From contig CAJULQ010000001.1 of NCBI GenBank assembly GCA_910587595.1, forward strand, positions 62,001 to 126,000: 64,000 nucleotides of DNA, read 5' to 3'. The stretch's first letter is position 1. Each line of letters opens with the position of its first letter. Below, piece by piece: positions 34,187-42,660 of this stretch. A program made the translations under genes and the position numbers. The stretch is from an uncultured Christensenellaceae bacterium. GTDB taxonomy: Bacteria > Bacillota > Clostridia > Christensenellales > Pumilibacteraceae. The notes beneath the pieces were generated by a model that worked only from the letters and a program-made list of their open reading frames with translations, had not been told where the DNA came from and searched no databases.

Positions 34187-35118
34187 GCTCTCAGCGCACC
34201 TCCAAAGTCCTTGTCCTCTTTGTAGTAGCTCATAAAGTAGTCTTGCAGCGTTTCTTTCAAATGTTCGAAATCGGTCACGGGAAAACTTGCCAACAATTCG
34301 ATCACGCGATTGATGCAACTGTCGTCGGTAGCGATGATCACACCGTTTTGGTCGGGGCGATCTTGTAATATCTGCACAATATCGCCCATTGCCTTGCATT
34401 GTCGTTCGAACTCTTTGCATTGGGCGGCGGTGACAAACCGTATCGCATACCGCTTTTGCGACGCGTGCTTTAATTGATCCGCCACAAAATCGGATACGAT
34501 CCGTCCGTCTTTTATTATGGCGATCCTATCGCATGTGGCGTCCACTTCCGAAAAGATATGACTGGAGAGCAATATTGTTTTGCCGCGCGCTTTTTCGTTT
34601 TTCACAAACGACACAAACACCTCTTGCATGACGGGATCCAGCCCGCTGGTGGGTTCGTCCAATATAAGCACTTGCGGATCGCTCATAAACGCGGTGACGA
34701 TGGCTAGTTTTCGTTTGACGCCCAAACTCATCCGCTTGGTTTCTCCCTCCGGGTTGAGCTCGAAAATATCGAGCAATCGAGAAAGGCGTTCATCGTTGCG
34801 ACATTTTTGCAGATGTTGCATCATGCGTATGAATTCCCAACCCGTAAGACCGGCCGGCAAAGCAATTTCGCCCGGTATGTAGCCTACATTGCCCAAGATT
34901 TCGTGATAAGACGCAAACGTGTCTTTGCCGAAAATGCGCGTGTGTCCGCTTTGCGGTTTGGAAAAACCCATTAGATGCCGAATTGTTGTGGATTTACCCG
35001 CGCCGTTAGGACCCAAAAATCCGAACACTTCGCCTTTTTCTACCGAAAACCCCACGTCGAATACACCGCGACCCGACCCGTAATCTTTGGTCAGATGTTC
35101 CACTTCGATGATAGGCAT
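34183..35118 (-). CDS. ABC exporter ATPase, first subunit
   Basis: 311 residues. Walker A is GPNGAGKSTTIRH (about 38-50), signature-like KRMSLGVKRK, Walker B VLILDEPTSGLD, and an H-loop in LLSSHIFSEV. The two ATPases are close paralogues and probably form a heterodimer with one permease. It is the first gene of the operon, with a good promoter 50 bases upstream and a strong AGGAGG site. Confidence 0.92.
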   Translation of the reverse strand: MPIIEVEHLTKDYGSGRGVFDVGFSVEKGEVFGFLGPNGAGKSTTIRHLMGFSKPQSGHTRIFGKDTFASYHEILGNVGYIPGEIALPAGLTGWEFIRMMQHLQKCRNDERLSRLLDIFELNPEGETKRMSLGVKRKLAIVTAFMSDPQVLILDEPTSGLDPVMQEVFVSFVKNEKARGKTILLSSHIFSEVDATCDRIAIIKDGRIVSDFVADQLKHASQKRYAIRFVTAAQCKEFERQCKAMGDIVQILQDRPDQNGVIIATDDSCINRVIELLASFPVTDFEHLKETLQDYFMSYYKEDKDFGGALRA

Positions 35119-35168
35119 TGTGTACCTCCTTATTTATTGCTTATTTTGTAGTTATTCTACTGTTGTGT

Positions 35169-35197
35169 ATTATATCAGCAGTGCGGAAATATAACAA
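35169..35197 (-). promoter_or_regulatory. Promoter of the ABC exporter operon
   Basis: Minus strand TTGTTA (35197-35192), 17-base spacer, TATAAT (35174-35169), about 50 bases before the first ATPase gene. Confidence 0.7.
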
Positions 35198-35292
35198 CCC
35201 CACAAAATTTCCGTTTTGCGGAAAAATCCACAAGTTTGTAAAATGCGAGAAATACTCCGCAAATGTACAAAAACATGTGGAACAACGGCATG

Positions 35293-35321
35293 AAAAAAAC
35301 CGAGTGCCGTCACTCGGTTTT
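35293..35321 (-). terminator. Terminator of the DUF1538-PII operon
   Basis: CCGAGTG/CACTCGG, 7 bp, 4-base loop, followed by TTTTTTT on the minus strand, 26 bases after the PII-like gene. Confidence 0.85.
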
Positions 35322-35346
35322 CGATAGATACAACTATTTGTTCATG

Positions 35347-35703
35347 TTATTGTTCTTTGGGCTCCTCTTCCGCCATAGGTTCGGGTTTGGCGGCGCTCAA
35401 CCCCACCACATGGTTGACGGGCATGGAAAACGCGATACCCTGTCCGTCCGTTTTCAGTCCGGCCGACCGATAAATGGCATGCAACACTGCGTCTTTTATT
35501 TGCGCATCCACCAAGATCATCACAATCTCTTTATCGGGCTGTATGGTGATATGGAAAAATTCTTCGGCCTCTTTGTTGGCAGTGCCGCGCGCATGCAACA
35601 CCGTACCGCCGCGAGCGCCCACTTCTTTGGCCGCGTCCATAACGATATCGGAAAAGCCCGTGTTCACAATGCACAGTATGAGTTCATGTTTACTTTCCGC
35701 CAT
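35347..35703 (-). CDS. PII-like (GlnB-family) signalling protein
   Basis: 118 residues: a single PII fold (first strand ELILCIVNTGFSDIVMDAAK, then GARGGTVLHARGTA, where the canonical T-loop region is short, and IKDAVLHAIYRSAG near the C-terminus). The acidic tail PMAEEEPKEQ is not part of the fold. PII proteins sense ATP/ADP and 2-oxoglutarate and control transporters. It overlaps by one base the second PII-like gene, and both follow a DUF1538 membrane protein that they probably regulate. Confidence 0.85.
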   Translation of the reverse strand: MAESKHELILCIVNTGFSDIVMDAAKEVGARGGTVLHARGTANKEAEEFFHITIQPDKEIVMILVDAQIKDAVLHAIYRSAGLKTDGQGIAFSMPVNHVVGLSAAKPEPMAEEEPKEQ

Positions 35704-36206
35704 TACGCCTTGCTCTCCTTTACCGCCATGCGGTTGTTACTTAAAAATCCGTAGATGAGCGTGCCGATCACGCTGTCGAACGGCAACGTATAGGCAATGC
35801 CTTTTCCGTTTTTGATGGTGGCAAACTTTTCTTCCAGCGTGCGCATGGCATCGGGGATCTTATTTTCTTGTATCACACTGAAGATCACCGCTTTCTCGGT
35901 TTCGGATAGCCCGAGAATGCCCAACGTTTTGGCGTCGGCCGTGCCGTGCCCCAACGCAACGCATTGCATATTCACCTCGTACGCTTGCAAAACGTCTATA
36001 TAATACTCCGCTTTGCCGCGTTCTACGATAGTGACAAGCAATTCGAGCTTGTTTTGCTTTACGGTGTTTTGCGCCTTTTTAACAAACACACCTTTTAGCT
36101 TGTGCCGAATTTCTTCTTTTTTCTTTTTCCACTCGCGTTGCTTGACTACGGGTTTTTCCGTCCGCTTTTTACGACGCTCTTTTTCCGTTTGGTTTTGCTC
36201 CGCCAT
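35703..36206 (-). CDS. PII-like protein with a charged N-terminal extension
   Basis: 167 residues from ATG 36206 (GGTGG upstream). The first 55 residues are extremely rich in Lys, Arg and Glu (a helix, maybe coiled coil). From residue about 50 a PII fold follows: LELLVTIVERGKAEYYIDVL, then VALGHGTADAKTLGILGLSE and EEKFATIKNGKGIAYTLPF. Sequence is well diverged from the neighbouring PII gene, so the two may form mixed trimers. The extension may dock on the membrane protein encoded 8 bases upstream. Confidence 0.8.
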   Translation of the reverse strand: MAEQNQTEKERRKKRTEKPVVKQREWKKKKEEIRHKLKGVFVKKAQNTVKQNKLELLVTIVERGKAEYYIDVLQAYEVNMQCVALGHGTADAKTLGILGLSETEKAVIFSVIQENKIPDAMRTLEEKFATIKNGKGIAYTLPFDSVIGTLIYGFLSNNRMAVKESKA

Positions 36207-36213
36207 AGCCACC

Positions 36214-37740
36214 TCACTCAAAATAGATGATCTGTTCGTCGTCGGCGGCAAGTATGCGTTTCATGGTGATCTTTTGGCGTACTTTTGCCGACAGCACGGC
36301 TTTGAAACCGAGCACTTGAATGGTGATGAGCGGCGTCATGGCCACCATGGCGACAACGCCGAATGCCAAACGCAAGATACTGCCCTCGCCCGCCAATGCG
36401 GCGCAAGCGCCGATCGCCATGGGCAAAATAAAGCCGGACGTGAGCGGACCGCTTGCCACGCCGCCCGAATCGAACGCAATGGCGGTGTACAGTTTGGGCA
36501 CGAAAAACGAAAGCCCCAACGAAATAAGATAACCGGGGATCAGATAGTACAGCAACGAAAAGCCGCAAATGATGCGCAACATGGATAGGCCGATAGACAC
36601 GCCTACGCCGATAGACAATGCGATCAGCATTTGCAGTTTGGTAACGCCGCCGCCCGTGATCTCTTCCACTTGCTTATTGAGCACGTGCACGGCCGGTTCG
36701 GCCAACACGACCACCATACCGAACACAAACCCCAAGACCACGGCAAGTGCTTTGTTGTTTTGGGAGATCTCTTGCCCCAAACGAAAACCGATAGGCATAA
36801 ATCCCACTTTGACCGCCGTCAAAAACACGACCAATCCCACCAACGTGTAGGAAATGCCTATAATGATCTGTAATATCTTTTTCTTGGGCAACCGCAACAC
36901 GGTAACTTGCAAAACGGTAAAAAACAGCACAATCAAACCGAGCGCCACCGCCACTTCACGCAACGTGCCCAGCACGGCTTTTGCAAGCGGCAGACCCGTA
37001 GCGGCGCTCATGGAATAGTCGGGCAACGAATATGCAAGATCGCCTTTGGCCGAAAGCGACAACGCCATCACGGCGATCATGGGGCCTATGGAACACAGCG
37101 CGATCAAGCCGAAACTGTTTTCGTTGGCATTGCGGCCGCCGATAGTGGTGGCTATGCCCACCCCCAAAGCCATGATAAACGGCACGGTGATCGGCCCCGT
37201 GGTAACGCCGCCCGAATCGAACGCCAACGGCAAGAAATCGTTTTTGCCGTTCTCGATCAGTACGGCGCAAACGGCAAACAGCATCATGTAAAAAAACATT
37301 AAAAGCGTAGACAAATTTTTGCGAAAAACGATCTTCAATACAGCGATCACCAAAAACAGGCCGACGCCCGCGCCCACCGTTACGATGAGCAACATGTTAT
37401 TCATCACGGCTTTTACTTGCTCGGCCAACACCGAAAGATCGGGCTCGGCCACCGTAATGAGCACGCCCATCACAAAGCAGACCGACAAAAGCACTTTCAG
37501 TTTTTTGGATTTGGTCAATCCGGATCCCACATGTTCGCCCATGGGCGTCATGGCAAGATCGGCGCCCAAATTGAATAGGCTGATTCCCACGATCAAAAAC
37601 ACGGCAGACACGGCAAACACCACCGTTTCGCGCGCCGAAAAGCGCACAAGCGGCGTAAAGGATATAACGAGAACGATGAGCGTGACGGGCAATACCGCCA
37701 TCAACGATTCTTTCAGTTTGCCCAATAAGATCTTTAACAT
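36214..37740 (-). CDS. DUF1538 membrane protein, duplicated, partner of the PII proteins
   Basis: 508 residues from ATG 37740, with about 12-14 membrane helices in two homologous halves. Each half has an AFDSGG element: AFDSGGVTTGP near 215 and AFDSGGVASGP near 430. Each also has an AEP motif early (ITVAEPDLSV, VLAEPAVHVL). This repeat pattern defines DUF1538, which commonly sits next to PII-like genes. Transport of a small solute under PII control is the natural reading. The -10 of the promoter lies only about 10 bases from this ATG and no ribosome-binding site is seen, so the transcript may be leaderless, or a later start (37701) may be used. Confidence 0.85.
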   Translation of the reverse strand: MLKILLGKLKESLMAVLPVTLIVLVISFTPLVRFSARETVVFAVSAVFLIVGISLFNLGADLAMTPMGEHVGSGLTKSKKLKVLLSVCFVMGVLITVAEPDLSVLAEQVKAVMNNMLLIVTVGAGVGLFLVIAVLKIVFRKNLSTLLMFFYMMLFAVCAVLIENGKNDFLPLAFDSGGVTTGPITVPFIMALGVGIATTIGGRNANENSFGLIALCSIGPMIAVMALSLSAKGDLAYSLPDYSMSAATGLPLAKAVLGTLREVAVALGLIVLFFTVLQVTVLRLPKKKILQIIIGISYTLVGLVVFLTAVKVGFMPIGFRLGQEISQNNKALAVVLGFVFGMVVVLAEPAVHVLNKQVEEITGGGVTKLQMLIALSIGVGVSIGLSMLRIICGFSLLYYLIPGYLISLGLSFFVPKLYTAIAFDSGGVASGPLTSGFILPMAIGACAALAGEGSILRLAFGVVAMVAMTPLITIQVLGFKAVLSAKVRQKITMKRILAADDEQIIYFE

Positions 37741-37749
37741 GCCGAATGT

Positions 37750-37779
37750 ATTGTAACATGCCCGCAATTTTTCTGTCAA
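37750..37779 (-). promoter_or_regulatory. Promoter of the DUF1538-PII operon
   Basis: Minus strand TTGACA (37779-37774), 18-base spacer, TACAAT (37755-37750). Transcription would start at or near the ATG. Confidence 0.6.
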
Positions 37780-37924
37780 ACGATATGCGCGATGTATACT
37801 TCATTTTATGCAAATAACCGCTTTTCGTATGCGTTTGCCCCGCGCCGTAATTTGCAAGCGCGCAAATTTCGGCGGGCGCATATATTGACAATAGGGTACA
37901 TTTTTATACGAACGGAGATTTTCG

Positions 37925-38713
37925 ATGAACTTTACTGATAAAATACCCACCGTGTGGCTTGCTCTCGGCGCGTCGCTGTTTTGCTGGTTGCTTACCGCGC
38001 TAGGCGCCGCACTGGTGTTTTTCTTCAAAAAAACCAACCAAACGGTGCTCAATATTTTAATGGGATTTGCGGCGGGCGTTATGATTGCCGCGTCCTTTTT
38101 TTCATTGCTGGCGCCCTCTGTGGAACTGAGCGAAACGCTCGGCTATTTGCCTTGGGTGTTTCCCGCCGCGGGGTTTGCGGCGGGCGGATTGTTTGTGATC
38201 GGCGCGTCTAAATTACTCGATAAAAGCCTTGGTTTAGAAAGCGAAAAAGGCTCTAAAAAGCGGAGCATACTTTTGGTTACGTCCATTACGCTGCACAACA
38301 TACCCGAAGGCATGAGCGTGGGCGTGGCGTTCGGCGCCTTTGCCATGGGAACGGCGGGCAGTACCGTGGCGGGCGCGTTGGCGCTTTCTATCGGCATTGC
38401 GCTGCAAAACTTTCCCGAAGGCGCGTCGGTGGCATTGCCGTTGCGCCGCGACGGTTGCACGCGTCGCAAAGCATTTTTTTGCGGTCAGCTCAGCGGCATA
38501 GTGGAACCGTGCGCCGCCATGCTCGGCTACTTTCTTTGCACCGCCATGCGCGCCGCGCTCCCCTTTTGTTTGGCCTTTTCGGCGGGCGCTATGATCGCGG
38601 TGGTGGCAAGCGAACTGTTGCCAGAAGCATGCCGCGAAAATAAAAATCTCGCCGCGCTCGGTTGCGTGGCGGGATTTATCGTTATGATGGTGATGGACGT
38701 GGCGCTCGGGTAA
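37925..38713 (+). CDS. ZIP-family metal transporter (GufA type)
   Basis: 262 residues, about eight membrane helices. HNIPEG (about 122-127) and QNFPEGASVALPLR (about 159-172) are the two metal-binding helix motifs of the ZIP family, with the binuclear His/Asn/Glu ligands intact. GufA-like members import zinc, iron or manganese. The start has GGAG 7 bases upstream. It is divergent from the DUF1538 operon and ends 7 bases before the convergent purB gene. Confidence 0.92.
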   Translation: MNFTDKIPTVWLALGASLFCWLLTALGAALVFFFKKTNQTVLNILMGFAAGVMIAASFFSLLAPSVELSETLGYLPWVFPAAGFAAGGLFVIGASKLLDKSLGLESEKGSKKRSILLVTSITLHNIPEGMSVGVAFGAFAMGTAGSTVAGALALSIGIALQNFPEGASVALPLRRDGCTRRKAFFCGQLSGIVEPCAAMLGYFLCTAMRAALPFCLAFSAGAMIAVVASELLPEACRENKNLAALGCVAGFIVMMVMDVALG

Positions 38714-38720
38714 ATAACCT

Positions 38721-40154
38721 TTACACGTTGATCTGCGCCGTAAAACCGACATACTGCTTGTTGGCGCGCAACACGGGGTCCACCTCTTCGGCAATGAATT
38801 TTTCGGTTTGCTTTTCCGCTCTGCCGATAAAGTTTTCGGGTGCCAATAAAGCGTCGATCTTTGCGTGAATGGCGCTAAAGGCAGGATCGGCTTTTATGCG
38901 GTCGATAAGGTCGTTGTCTTTGCCCTCGGTTTTTACCAGCCGCGCGCTTTCCATGGAGTGCTCGCGGATCTTCTCGTGCAACGCTTGACGATCGCCGCCC
39001 GCTTTCACGCACGCCATCAAAATTTCTTCGGTGGCCATGAAAGGCAATTCCGCCATAATGTGCCTACGAATGATCTTTTCGTACACCACCATGTTTTCGG
39101 CGATATTGTTGTATAAATCGAGCACGCCGTCCAACGCCAAAAACGCTTGCGCCAACGTGATACGCTTGTTTGCGCTGTCGTCGAGTGTTCTCTCGAACCA
39201 TTGCGTACACGCCGTCATGGCCTCGTTAACGGGCAGAGAGATCACATAGCGCGCCAACGCGCACATTCTTTCGCTGCGCATAGGGTTGCGTTTGTATGCC
39301 ATAGCCGAAGAACCGATCTGCGATTTTTCGAACGGCTCCTCCATTTCTTTCATGTTCTGCAACACGCGAAGATCACCCGCGAATTTGTACGCGCTTTGCG
39401 CGATCATGCTAAGCACGCCGATCACGTTGTAATCCAATTTGCGCGGGTACGTTTGCCCCGTTACGCCGAAAGACTTTTGCAAACCCATCTTGCGAGTGAC
39501 GAGTTCTTCCAGCTTGTCCACCTTGTCGCCGTCGCCCTCGAACAAACTGAAAAAGCTGGCTTGCGTACCGGTGGTGCCTTTCACGCCGCGCAATTTGATA
39601 CAATCGATCGCGTGTTCCAAATTTTCGTAATCCATCAAAAGGTCTTGCAACCACAGCGTGGCGCGCTTGCCCACCGTGGTGAGTTGCGCGGGTTGCAAAT
39701 GCGTGAATCCGAGCGTGGGCAACCCTTTGTAGTTTAGCGCAAACTTTTTGAGCTTGTCCATAACGGCCACCAATTTGGCGCGCACCAATTCGAGCGCTTG
39801 CTTTAAGATGAGCAATTCGGCATTGTCGGTAACAAAGCAACTCGTGGCACCCAAGTGGATGATGGGCATGGCCTCTTTGGCTTGCATACCGAACGCATAT
39901 ACATGGCTCATCACGTCGTGCCGCACTTCTTTTTCGCGCGCCTCGGCCACCTCGTAGTTGATGTCGTCCGCATGCTTTTTCATGGCGTCGATCTGCTTTT
40001 GCGTGACGGGCAACCCCAATTCCATTTCGCTTTCGGCCAACGCGATCCAAAGTTTGCGCCACAAACGGAACTTGGTGTCGTCCGAAAAGACGGCCGCCAT
40101 TTCGCGCGAGGCGTAACGAGTGATCAGCGGGTTTTCATAGGTCGTACGTTTCAT
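38721..40154 (-). CDS. purB: Adenylosuccinate lyase
   Basis: 477 residues. It catalyses two steps of purine synthesis: SAICAR to AICAR and adenylosuccinate to AMP, releasing fumarate. The fumarase/aspartase superfamily signature is SQIGSSAMAYKRNPMRSE (flexible catalytic-Ser loop). HLGATSCFVTDNAE and TLGFTHLQPAQLTT carry the other active-site residues (second His in THLQPAQ). Length fits the family. The M19 peptidase gene overlaps its start by 4 bases, giving a two-gene unit, M19 then purB. Confidence 0.97.
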   Translation of the reverse strand: MKRTTYENPLITRYASREMAAVFSDDTKFRLWRKLWIALAESEMELGLPVTQKQIDAMKKHADDINYEVAEAREKEVRHDVMSHVYAFGMQAKEAMPIIHLGATSCFVTDNAELLILKQALELVRAKLVAVMDKLKKFALNYKGLPTLGFTHLQPAQLTTVGKRATLWLQDLLMDYENLEHAIDCIKLRGVKGTTGTQASFFSLFEGDGDKVDKLEELVTRKMGLQKSFGVTGQTYPRKLDYNVIGVLSMIAQSAYKFAGDLRVLQNMKEMEEPFEKSQIGSSAMAYKRNPMRSERMCALARYVISLPVNEAMTACTQWFERTLDDSANKRITLAQAFLALDGVLDLYNNIAENMVVYEKIIRRHIMAELPFMATEEILMACVKAGGDRQALHEKIREHSMESARLVKTEGKDNDLIDRIKADPAFSAIHAKIDALLAPENFIGRAEKQTEKFIAEEVDPVLRANKQYVGFTAQINV

Positions 40155-40948
40155 ATGTTTTCTTTACTCCTGTAACTGAAATAGTTTTGTGCGTTTTGGT
40201 AAAATATTTTATCGATCTCCCGCTCGGTGTATCCGAGATCGGAAAGTTTATCGGCTATGGCGGCAAAGTCTTTGTAACTGCGTAACCCCGTCAGCGCGTC
40301 CGTTCCGTAAAAGTCGGTGCCGATACAAGCGCCGTCTACGCCGTATCTTTGCACAAACGAATCGATCAAGCGGACGTAATCTTCCGCGCGATGCCCACCG
40401 ATAAAGTCGCGAACGGCGGTGAGCCCTACCACGCCGCCGTGATCGAGCACGATACGCACTTGTTCGTCGGTGAGATTGCGCGGATGACTGCAAACACTTT
40501 CCAACCCCGTGTGCGAATCTATCAACTTTACGGCGCAGTCGGCCACCGCAAAAAAGCTTTCGCGGTTAAGATGCGCCGCATCCACCGCAATGCCGGCCCT
40601 ATTGAGCCGTTTGGCCACGCGGGCGCCGAGCGGCGTGAGCGACCCGAACGACAGCGCGCCGCCCGCCAAGCGGTTGCGTCCGTTATGCGTCAGCCCGCAA
40701 TACAGCGGCCGTAAAGCGCAAATTTCCTCCACTTCGTCTTCGCGCGCAAAGCCGAGGTCTTCCACCGCGAACGGAAAGTGTTTGCCCGCGGGATAACGCA
40801 AGCACTTGCGTATGAACTCCATAGGTCGGGACAGTTCGCTCGTCCATACGGCATACACCGCAATATCGGCAGCGGCGCACTGCGCGCGCACGATACGCGC
40901 GGGCGACAGCGTGCTTGTGAACAAATCGTTGTGCAGATCGAATACCAT
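40151..40948 (-). CDS. Membrane dipeptidase family protein (peptidase M19)
   Basis: 265 residues from ATG 40948; the longer open frame upstream has no similarity. DLHND at the N-terminus is the HxD metal motif. GLTHNGRNRLAGG, DAAHLNRESF, SHTGLESVCSHPRNLTDEQ and IGTDFYG follow the renal-dipeptidase pattern, with metal-binding Glu near the middle (AVEDLG) and two His. It is shorter than most M19 enzymes (about 310-400). Substrate likely a dipeptide or a related amide. It is upstream of and coupled to purB. Confidence 0.88.
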   Translation of the reverse strand: MVFDLHNDLFTSTLSPARIVRAQCAAADIAVYAVWTSELSRPMEFIRKCLRYPAGKHFPFAVEDLGFAREDEVEEICALRPLYCGLTHNGRNRLAGGALSFGSLTPLGARVAKRLNRAGIAVDAAHLNRESFFAVADCAVKLIDSHTGLESVCSHPRNLTDEQVRIVLDHGGVVGLTAVRDFIGGHRAEDYVRLIDSFVQRYGVDGACIGTDFYGTDALTGLRSYKDFAAIADKLSDLGYTEREIDKIFYQNAQNYFSYRSKENI

Positions 40949-40983
40949 ACACGGTATATATGCTTTGCCATATCCGTTCGTTC

Positions 40984-42528
40984 CTACCCGCGTTTGCCAA
41001 TAGACGCCAAGCTGTTGTCGAAAGCGTTGTAAATATCGAGCACGTCGGAATACTTGGCCGACAAGGCCAACTCCTCCACTTTGTAATCGTTGAGCATCAA
41101 AAACTCGTCGATCACTTGTTTGCCGAACTTGAGGATCTTGAGCCGATCGCTCGCCGCGCCCGCCGCAACGGGCACGATTTCTCGGAGCGCCGGCACGCAA
41201 CTGTAAATGACCTCGTGCAGAAAATTTTTATAGTAGCGATATTCGCTGTTTTGCGCCTCTTTCAGTCGATCCACGATTCGGTTATAACTATTGAAAACGG
41301 CGCCGTAATACAACTTTACCGTTTCGGACAACTTCACAAAAAAGCGGTGCACATATTCGCCGGCCAATCGGTGGTTATACGCGATAAAATCTTGCATAAA
41401 GTCCGCGAGATACGCGCCGACGTCGCAAGCTTGCGCATACGTTTTAACGTCTATTACCACCTTTTTTTCCGCATTGATATGAATGCGCGGCATCAGCAAC
41501 TCGAAACAAAAGGATATCGCGTCGTTGATGAGCGCAATACGCGCTTGTTCGCCTTTATCCGTTGCCAAACTCTTAAAACAAGTATGGTGCGAAAATTGCA
41601 CCGCTACCATAGCAGACTTTCTGAATCCGTCCAGCAACTCGCCCGGCGTAGACAAATACTTTTTGCCGGCGCTCTTGTTTTCGCTGTTGTATCGGTTCCA
41701 CACCGAAAGCACGCTTTGGTTATACAACAGATTGCCCGTATAATCGGGTTTGTATCCCGACACCGAATAGGTAGGATCGAGCGAAGAGGCGTAATACAGC
41801 AACACGTCGTAACACGCTTTGGCTTTTTCGTACGCATGATCGGTGGGCAGATCCAATTTCGCGTCGCCCACCAAGTGCGACTGCACCACCTTGCGGCATG
41901 CGCATATCGCCAGATCGGCAAGCCCCACAAGCGATTTGGCTATGCTGCCGTCAAACACCATGAGCGCTTCTTTTTCCACATTGGTCAGTTCGCGTACGGC
42001 CACCGCCAACAACAAACATTTGTCGCGGAGTATATCCCACAACTCCGTTTTTTCGTAGTTTTCGTAAATGCGGTTAAAATACGAAGACAGCAAGATATAC
42101 GCTTGGTTGAGCACGGCGCCGAGAAAGTCGATACGCCCTTGCACGTTGATCTGACACAGCCCCATTTTGCGAACGGAACGAACCAACGCGCCCGTCAACA
42201 CGCCCGCCATATCATAGTCGGCGCGATCCTCGTTTTCGTAAACGTCGCATAACGCGGCATAATATTCGGCCAGATAATGGTTGCGGTTATATGTAAGCGT
42301 TTTTTGGTAGTGCACGCCCGCCTCTTTGAAATCGTTGTTCATAAAGTATTGGCGCGCGGCCTCGTATTCGCTATCGGCGCTTTCCGCATCGATCAACCAA
42401 CCGTTTTGTCGGAGCGTAGGAAAATGCAACGCTTGTCCGCATGCGGAACAAACGCCGTTTCCGTCCGCATTTTCCGCTACGAAAATGCTTTTTTCGCAAT
42501 GTGGGCAAATTGCATACAACCTGTCCAA
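40984..42528 (-). CDS. Protein of unknown function with N-terminal zinc ribbon and helical repeats
   Basis: 514 residues. The N-terminus has CPHC (8-11) and CSAC (27-30), a zinc ribbon of the double-CxxC type. Residues about 50-110 look like a TPR pair (EAARQYFMNNDFKEAGVHYQ, then HYLAEYYAALCDVYENEDRA). The remaining 400 residues are helical, with no recognised family and no membrane segment. It has its own promoter and stands alone on the minus strand between the IspH-S1 gene and the M19-purB unit. A scaffold or RNA-contact role is possible, but not shown. Confidence 0.65.
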   Translation of the reverse strand: MDRLYAICPHCEKSIFVAENADGNGVCSACGQALHFPTLRQNGWLIDAESADSEYEAARQYFMNNDFKEAGVHYQKTLTYNRNHYLAEYYAALCDVYENEDRADYDMAGVLTGALVRSVRKMGLCQINVQGRIDFLGAVLNQAYILLSSYFNRIYENYEKTELWDILRDKCLLLAVAVRELTNVEKEALMVFDGSIAKSLVGLADLAICACRKVVQSHLVGDAKLDLPTDHAYEKAKACYDVLLYYASSLDPTYSVSGYKPDYTGNLLYNQSVLSVWNRYNSENKSAGKKYLSTPGELLDGFRKSAMVAVQFSHHTCFKSLATDKGEQARIALINDAISFCFELLMPRIHINAEKKVVIDVKTYAQACDVGAYLADFMQDFIAYNHRLAGEYVHRFFVKLSETVKLYYGAVFNSYNRIVDRLKEAQNSEYRYYKNFLHEVIYSCVPALREIVPVAAGAASDRLKILKFGKQVIDEFLMLNDYKVEELALSAKYSDVLDIYNAFDNSLASIGKRG

Positions 42529-42570
42529 CCGTGACCTCCGAAAACAGCCGCCATTTCGACCGATACTATC

Positions 42571-42599
42571 AGTATACTATATTGTCAACGTTTTGTAAA
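42571..42599 (-). promoter_or_regulatory. Promoter of the zinc-ribbon/TPR gene
   Basis: Minus strand TTTACA (42599-42594), 17-base spacer, TATACT (42576-42571), just after the terminator of the preceding operon. Confidence 0.65.
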
Positions 42600-42611
42600 A
42601 CATTTTCCGAC

Positions 42612-42643
42612 AAAAAAAGCGGCGCATCGTTACGCCGCTTTTT
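42612..42643 (-). terminator. Terminator of the ispH operon
   Basis: GCGGCG/CGCCGC with an 8-base loop, flanked by A and T runs; on the minus strand a T-run follows. It lies 18 bases after ispH-S1. Confidence 0.88.
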
Positions 42644-42660
42644 GTATACTATGCAATGTT

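Noticed and set aside
37884..37910. TTGACA upstream of the ZIP gene as a promoter
   Set aside because: The nearest -10-like TATACG is only about 14 bases away, too close.
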